64,000 nucleotides of DNA from an uncultured Rhodospirillales bacterium. Lineage in GTDB: Bacteria; Pseudomonadota; Alphaproteobacteria; Acetobacterales; Acetobacteraceae. The position numbers and the translations under genes are program-made. The notes beneath the pieces were generated by a model that was not told the DNA's origin, did not search any database, and saw only the letters and a program-made list of their open reading frames with translations. Position 1 is the first letter of the stretch; every line of letters starts with the position of its first letter. Shown here piece by piece: positions 60,087 to 64,000 of this stretch. The stretch lies in assembly GCA_903835235.1 (NCBI GenBank), contig CAILMF010000015.1:397938-461937 (forward strand), read 5' to 3'.

Positions 60087-61898
60087 ATGGACCAGAAGCG
60101 GCTTCTGCTGGCGATCGCGGCCTCGGTCGGCATCCTGCTGATCTTTCAAACGCTGAATCCAAAGCCGCCGGTGACCCCTGCGGTCCAGCAGCCGGCGCAG
60201 GTCCAGGCAGCGCCCGGTGCCCCCAACGCGGCAGCGACCGTGCCGGGTGCGCCGACCGAGGCGGCCGTCGCGGCACAGCGGGCACCGGCCGAGCGCCTGC
60301 GGATCGACGCGCCCCGCGTGCAGGGCAGCCTGTCGCTCCGCGGCGCCATGCTGGACGACCTGGTCCTGCGCGACTACCACGAGACGACCGACCGCACCTC
60401 GCTGCTGGTACGCATGCTGTTCCAGCGGGACAGCGCCACGCCGTATTACGCCCAGTGGGGGTTCTCGGCGGCCAGCGGCACGCGGGCGCCGAACGCCGAC
60501 ACCGACTGGACGGCCAGCGGCCCGGTGCTTTCGCCGGCCACCCCGGTCACGCTGACCTGGGACAACGGCCAGGGCCTGGCCTTCGAGATTGCGCTGTCGC
60601 TCGACGACAACTTCATGGTCACCGCCGAGCAGCGCGTGCGCAACAGTGGCGCCGAGGCGGCCCAGGTGCAGCCCTGGGCGCGCGTGCGGCGCGAGACGAC
60701 GCCGCCGACCGAGGGCTTCTACATCCTGCATGAAGGCTTCGTGGGCGTGCTGGAAGGCCGGCTGCGGGAGCAGACCTACAGCGATGCGAAGGACGAGGCC
60801 GCCAAGCATGCCGGGGTCGCCTTCACGCAGGAGACCGGGGCCGGCTGGGCCGGCTTCACCGACAAGTATTTCCTCGGCGCCCTCGCCGCCGTGGACCCCG
60901 CGCGGCGCATGACCGCCAGCTACCGGCACAACCGCGCCACCGGCGGCGACGCCTGGCAGGTCGACTTCGCGCCGCCGGCGCCGCTCAGCGTGGCGCCTGG
61001 CGCCACGGCGACGCTCGCCGTCCGCCTGTTTGCCGGCGCCAAGGAAGTGGCGACGCTGGACCGCTACCGCGACACCATGGGCATTCCCGATTTCGACAAG
61101 GCGATCGATTTCGGCTGGTTCTACTTTCTGACCAAGCCGTTCTTCCATGCCTTGGCCTGGCTGTATCACCTGGTCGGCAACTTCGGCGTGGCGATCCTGA
61201 TCTTCACCCTGGCGCTCAAGGGGCTGTTCTTCCCGCTGGCCAACAAGGCCTACAAGTCCATGGCGCGGATGAAGGTCCTCGGGCCGAAGATGACCGAGAT
61301 CAAGGAGCGCCATAAGGACGACCCGACCAAGGCCCAGGCCGAGATCATGGCGCTGTACCGCAGCGAAAAGATCAACCCGGCCAGCGGCTGCCTGCCGATC
61401 CTGATCCAGATCCCGGTGTTCTTCGCGCTGTACAAGGTGCTGTTCGTCACCATCGAGATGCGGCACGCGCCGTTCTTCGGCTGGATCCACGACCTTTCGG
61501 CGCCCGACCCGACCAACCTGTTCAACCTGTTCGGGCTCATCCCCTTCGACCCCGCGGTGTATTCCAGCTACTTCCACATGCCGGCATGGGCCCTGCTGAT
61601 GGGCGTGACCATGTTCCTGCAGCAGAAGCTGAACCCGCAGCCGCCGGACCCGATCCAGGCCAAGGTATTCGCGTGGATGCCGGTGATCTTCACCTTCATG
61701 CTCGCGAGCATGCCGGCTGGCCTGGTGATCTACTGGTCGTGGAACAACCTGCTGTCGATTGCCCAGCAGTACTTCATCATGCAGCAGGACGCCGGCGCGG
61801 CAGCCGAGGCGAAGCAGCGCCGCCAGGAGATTGCCGCCAGCATTCGCGGCATTCCGGCCGCCCTGCGGCGGCTGCCTGGCCGGATGAAGAAGAGCTAG
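60087..61898 (+). CDS. yidC: Membrane protein insertase YidC
   Basis: The 603-residue protein has an amino-terminal membrane anchor (MDQKRLLLAIAASVGILLIF), a Pro/Ala linker, the large periplasmic domain (about 60-340) and the conserved Oxa1 core of five helices (FHALAWLYHLVGNFGVAILI, KERHKDDPTKAQAEIMALYR, NPASGCLPILIQIPVFFALY). It inserts and folds inner-membrane proteins with or without Sec. The stop abuts the engB start with no gap. Confidence 0.96.
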   Translation: MDQKRLLLAIAASVGILLIFQTLNPKPPVTPAVQQPAQVQAAPGAPNAAATVPGAPTEAAVAAQRAPAERLRIDAPRVQGSLSLRGAMLDDLVLRDYHETTDRTSLLVRMLFQRDSATPYYAQWGFSAASGTRAPNADTDWTASGPVLSPATPVTLTWDNGQGLAFEIALSLDDNFMVTAEQRVRNSGAEAAQVQPWARVRRETTPPTEGFYILHEGFVGVLEGRLREQTYSDAKDEAAKHAGVAFTQETGAGWAGFTDKYFLGALAAVDPARRMTASYRHNRATGGDAWQVDFAPPAPLSVAPGATATLAVRLFAGAKEVATLDRYRDTMGIPDFDKAIDFGWFYFLTKPFFHALAWLYHLVGNFGVAILIFTLALKGLFFPLANKAYKSMARMKVLGPKMTEIKERHKDDPTKAQAEIMALYRSEKINPASGCLPILIQIPVFFALYKVLFVTIEMRHAPFFGWIHDLSAPDPTNLFNLFGLIPFDPAVYSSYFHMPAWALLMGVTMFLQQKLNPQPPDPIQAKVFAWMPVIFTFMLASMPAGLVIYWSWNNLLSIAQQYFIMQQDAGAAAEAKQRRQEIAASIRGIPAALRRLPGRMKKS

Positions 61899-62582
61899 AT
61901 GATCGAACTCCCTCCCGGGGGGCTTTCCGAGGCGAAGGACGAGGGCACCCGGGCCGCGCTGATCGAGTATGGTCGGCTGCTGTTCACCAAGCCCTGCAAC
62001 TTCTTCTTCGCCGCGCAGAAGCTGGAGCAATTGCCGCCGGTCGGGCTGCCGGAAGTGGCGTTCTGCGGCCGGTCCAACGTGGGCAAATCCAGCCTGATCA
62101 ATGCCCTGTGCAATCACAAGGCATTGGCGCGGGTCTCCAACACGCCCGGGCGGACCAAGCAGCTCAACTTCTTCGAACTGGGTGAGCGCCTGGTGCTGGT
62201 GGACATGCCCGGCTACGGCTACGCCCAGGCCGCGAAAGAGGTGAAGGAAGACTGGCAGGGGCTGATGTTCAACTACCTCCGGGGCAGGCCGACCCTGCGC
62301 CGGGTGTTCCTGCTGATGGATGCGCGGATCGAGACCAAGCCCGCCGACACCATGGCCATGCAGTTGTTGAACGAAGCTGCGGTGTCGTTCCAGATCGTGC
62401 TGACGAAGTCGGATGATACCAAGCCGGCCTGGCTGGCCCAGCGCTTCGAGGCCGTGAGCAAGCTGGCCAGGCGCCATACCGCGGGGCATCCGCTGGTGCT
62501 GGTGACCAGCAGCGAGGAAAAGTCCGGGCTGGAAGAGGTACGCGCCGAGATGGCCATCCTCGGCGACCCGCCCGCGGCGTAG
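61899..62582 (+). CDS. engB: Ribosome biogenesis GTP-binding protein YihA/YsxC
   Basis: The 227-residue GTPase has G1 VAFCGRSNVGKSSLINALC, G3 LVLVDMPGYGYAQAAKE and G4 IVLTKSD. It is required for late assembly of the 50S subunit. It closes the rpmH-rnpA-yidD-yidC cluster, an order conserved in alphaproteobacteria. Confidence 0.95.
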   Translation: MIELPPGGLSEAKDEGTRAALIEYGRLLFTKPCNFFFAAQKLEQLPPVGLPEVAFCGRSNVGKSSLINALCNHKALARVSNTPGRTKQLNFFELGERLVLVDMPGYGYAQAAKEVKEDWQGLMFNYLRGRPTLRRVFLLMDARIETKPADTMAMQLLNEAAVSFQIVLTKSDDTKPAWLAQRFEAVSKLARRHTAGHPLVLVTSSEEKSGLEEVRAEMAILGDPPAA

Positions 62583-62735
62583 CCGCGGGGGCTGCGGCCC
62601 CGGTCATGCGATGCCCGTCATGTTGGCGGGCGGGATGATGCAGGCGACCCCATCACGCCGTGCCTTGGTCTCAGCCCGGCTTGACGCCCAGCCCCGTTCG
62701 GGCCGCACAATCGGGCAACACCATGGGGGAAGCGG

Positions 62736-63593
62736 ATGCTCAAGATCGGCGCGGTGATGTTCTTCACCACGGACTCCATGCGGCCGGCCGAGCTGGCCCC
62801 GGTGCTGGAGGCGCATGGCTTCGAATCCCTCTGGGTGCCCGAGCACACGCATATCCCGTCCTCCCGCAAGACCCCCTATCCCGCGGGCGGGCCGCTGATC
62901 CGGCCCTACTACGACATCATGGATCCCTTCCTGGCGCTGGGCGCGGCAGCCGCCGTCACCACGCGGCTGCGGGTTGGCACCGGCATCTGCCTGGTGACCC
63001 AGCGCGACCCGATCGTCACCGCCAAGATGGTCTCCAGCCTGGACCAGCTTTCCCACGGCCGCTTCATCTTCGGCATCGGCAATGGCTGGAACCAGGACGA
63101 GATCGAGAACCACGGCACCGTCTTCGCCACCCGCAACAAGCTGGCGCGGGAGCGGGTGGAGGCGATGAAGGCGATCTGGACGGAGCAGGAGCCGGAATAC
63201 CACGGCGAGTTCGTCGACTTCGGCCCGATGCAGCAGTGGCCGAAGCCGCATCAGGCGCCGCACCCGCCGATCATCGTCGGTGGCGCCTTTCCGTACGGTG
63301 CACAGCGGGCCATCCGCTACGGCAATGGCTGGATACCCCTGGCGCAGCGCCTGGACGCCGAGGGGCTGGGCAAGGTGGTCGGCAAGTTCCGCCAGATGGC
63401 CGTCGAGGCGGGGCGCGACCCTGCCAGCCTGCCGGTCAGCGTGTTCCGTGCCCCCGCGGATTTCGACCAGTTGCAATATGCCGCCGAGATCGGCATCGAC
63501 CGGGTGACGTTCAGCCTGCCGGCCGAGGGGCGCGAGAGCCTGCTGCCGATCATCGAGCGCTGGGCCGAGTTGCAGCAGCGGCTTGGGGCCTGA
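62736..63593 (+). CDS. LLM class (F420-dependent-like) oxidoreductase
   Basis: The 285-residue luciferase-like TIM barrel shows the pattern MLKIGAVMFFTTDSMRPAEL, LWVPEHTHIPSS, TRLRVGTGICLVTQRDPIVT and GRFIFGIGNGWNQDEIENHG of the TIGR03619 type. Such proteins use F420 or FMN; many proteobacterial members probably use flavin. The substrate is unknown. It is separated from engB by 153 bases with no gene seen. Confidence 0.85.
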   Translation: MLKIGAVMFFTTDSMRPAELAPVLEAHGFESLWVPEHTHIPSSRKTPYPAGGPLIRPYYDIMDPFLALGAAAAVTTRLRVGTGICLVTQRDPIVTAKMVSSLDQLSHGRFIFGIGNGWNQDEIENHGTVFATRNKLARERVEAMKAIWTEQEPEYHGEFVDFGPMQQWPKPHQAPHPPIIVGGAFPYGAQRAIRYGNGWIPLAQRLDAEGLGKVVGKFRQMAVEAGRDPASLPVSVFRAPADFDQLQYAAEIGIDRVTFSLPAEGRESLLPIIERWAELQQRLGA

Positions 63594-63627
63594 GGCAGCC
63601 GGCCGGCGCGGGACCTGCGAATGCGCC

Positions 63628-63771
63628 ATGGCCGGCTGCCCGGCGCTGGTGGCGGCCTCCGCCCTGGCCATCGCCCGCACCGATGGCGTCGCAGTCTTCA
63701 CCCAGCCCGGGCGCATCCGCCTTGCCGCGCCGCGGCCTACAGCACTATCCGCTCACGCTGAGTCAGCGTGA
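63628..63771 (+). pseudogene. Possible gene start interrupted by the palindrome block
   Basis: From an ATG at 63628 the frame reads MAGCPALVAASALAIARTDG then VAVFTQPGRIRLAAPRP, which looks like a true amino terminus, and then runs into palindrome H2 (63737), stopping at 63771. It may be the start of a gene cut by the repeat block. Family not recognised; chance is possible. Confidence 0.25.
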
Positions 63772-63787
63772 GCGGATAGTGCTGTAG
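63737..63787 (+). repeat. Palindrome H2, copy 3 (25-bp perfect arms)
   Basis: The arms 63737-63761 and 63763-63787 are exact reverse complements over 25 bases around a single G. The core ccgctcacgctga / tcagcgtgagcgg is the same as in copy 2. This is far longer than needed for a chance repeat and would form an extremely stable hairpin. Confidence 0.9.
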
Positions 63788-63800
63788 CTTCAATAGGTTT

Positions 63801-63850
63801 AGAGCAAGAAATCCGTTTTGATGATCCCATCAGAACGGATTTCTTGCTCT
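63801..63850 (-). repeat. Palindrome H1, copy 3
   Basis: The arms 63801-63823 and 63828-63850 pair over 23 bases with one mismatch around atcc (agagcaagaaatccgt ... acggatttcttgctct). The orientation is opposite to that of copies 1 and 2. Confidence 0.85.
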
Positions 63851-63852
63851 AA

Positions 63853-64000
63853 CAGGTTGCGGAAATTCTACCACGGAAGGGCAACAAAGGTCGCAATGGA
63901 ATCCGTCCGGGCCTTTGCCTGAAACTTCCTGTCGCTCCGCGTCGGCGCCGCGAATCAATGTTGCGGCGTCCGGTGCCGAAAATCGAATTTCCGCAGCCTG
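63853..64000 (-). repeat. 148-bp MITE-like element R, copy 2, at window edge
   Basis: Read in reverse it starts caggctgcggaaattcga and ends tagaatttccgcaacctg, with inverted ends matching at 16 of 18 positions. The length equals that of copy 1. Internal sequence is largely identical to copy 1 (for example gacaggaagtttcaggcaaa). It is followed by ttag then H1, as in copy 1. What lies beyond base 64000 cannot be seen. Confidence 0.7.

Noticed and set aside
59256..62489. Minus-strand open frame of about 1077 codons opposite yidC and engB
   Set aside because: Shadow of well-conserved core genes; no ribosome-binding site and no domain.
1..64000. CRISPR arrays, rRNA and tRNA genes
   Set aside because: No regularly spaced repeats and no recognisable rRNA or tRNA sequence were seen by eye; a dedicated RNA search would settle it.

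Overview
The window is GC-rich throughout and looks like a chromosomal segment of an alphaproteobacterium of the Acetobacteraceae (Roseomonas-like). This is inferred from protein style, from the gene orders rpoZ-rsh-acpS and rpmH-rnpA-yidD-yidC-engB, and from five solitary Bug-type (tripartite tricarboxylate) binding proteins. No rRNA, tRNA or CRISPR array was recognised.

Region 1 (1-11550) is accessory. It holds a truncated GT2+GT4 glycosyltransferase, a TPR-like protein with an Ala/Pro/Lys-rich tail, a 1336-residue fusion of a beta-rich region, two GT2 domains and a sulfotransferase-like domain, and a separate sulfotransferase-like protein. These genes probably build and decorate a surface glycan. 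They are bordered by dead insertion sequences: IS66 fragments, a frameshifted and 3'-truncated IS630, and an IS481 tail. A family of AT-richer palindromes and a 148-bp MITE-like element accompanies them. The same palindrome/MITE block returns, inverted, at the right end (63737-64000).

Region 2 (11569-33385) is metabolism and transport: a BenE-type carrier, MgtA, two acyl-CoA dehydrogenases in tandem, a solitary peptide-type ABC binding protein, MFS and AEC carriers, a TAXI-TRAP system with an extra SBP_bac_3 protein, SerA, an EF-G outside the usual str operon, the DUF1800/DUF1501 export pair and an enoyl-CoA hydratase.

Region 3 (33486-38057) has a zinc alcohol dehydrogenase and a core operon rpoZ-rsh-acpS-orf69 (RNA polymerase omega, ppGpp synthetase/hydrolase, holo-ACP synthase) with a good sigma-70 promoter.

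Region 4 (38077-52598) is catabolic. Five Bug binding proteins without any TctA/TctB sit beside small enzyme sets: an ICL-family lyase plus a HAD protein; an Ldh-type dehydrogenase, FAH hydrolase, TauD dioxygenase and M19 dipeptidase; and a DadA-like oxidase. A DUF559 gene lies in a small cassette bounded by exact inverted repeats.

Region 5 (52599-63593) starts with a highly structured leader before a 61-residue membrane protein. It continues with a lipoprotein gene bounded by a direct duplication of a patatin gene's 3' end, a 3-hydroxybutyrate dehydrogenase, a flavin disulfide oxidoreductase with a TVP38 membrane protein, the rpmH-rnpA-yidD-yidC-engB cluster and a luciferase-like monooxygenase. 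The features most likely to be new are the three-locus palindrome/MITE family, the structured leader of the 61-residue protein and the GT-GT-sulfotransferase fusion.
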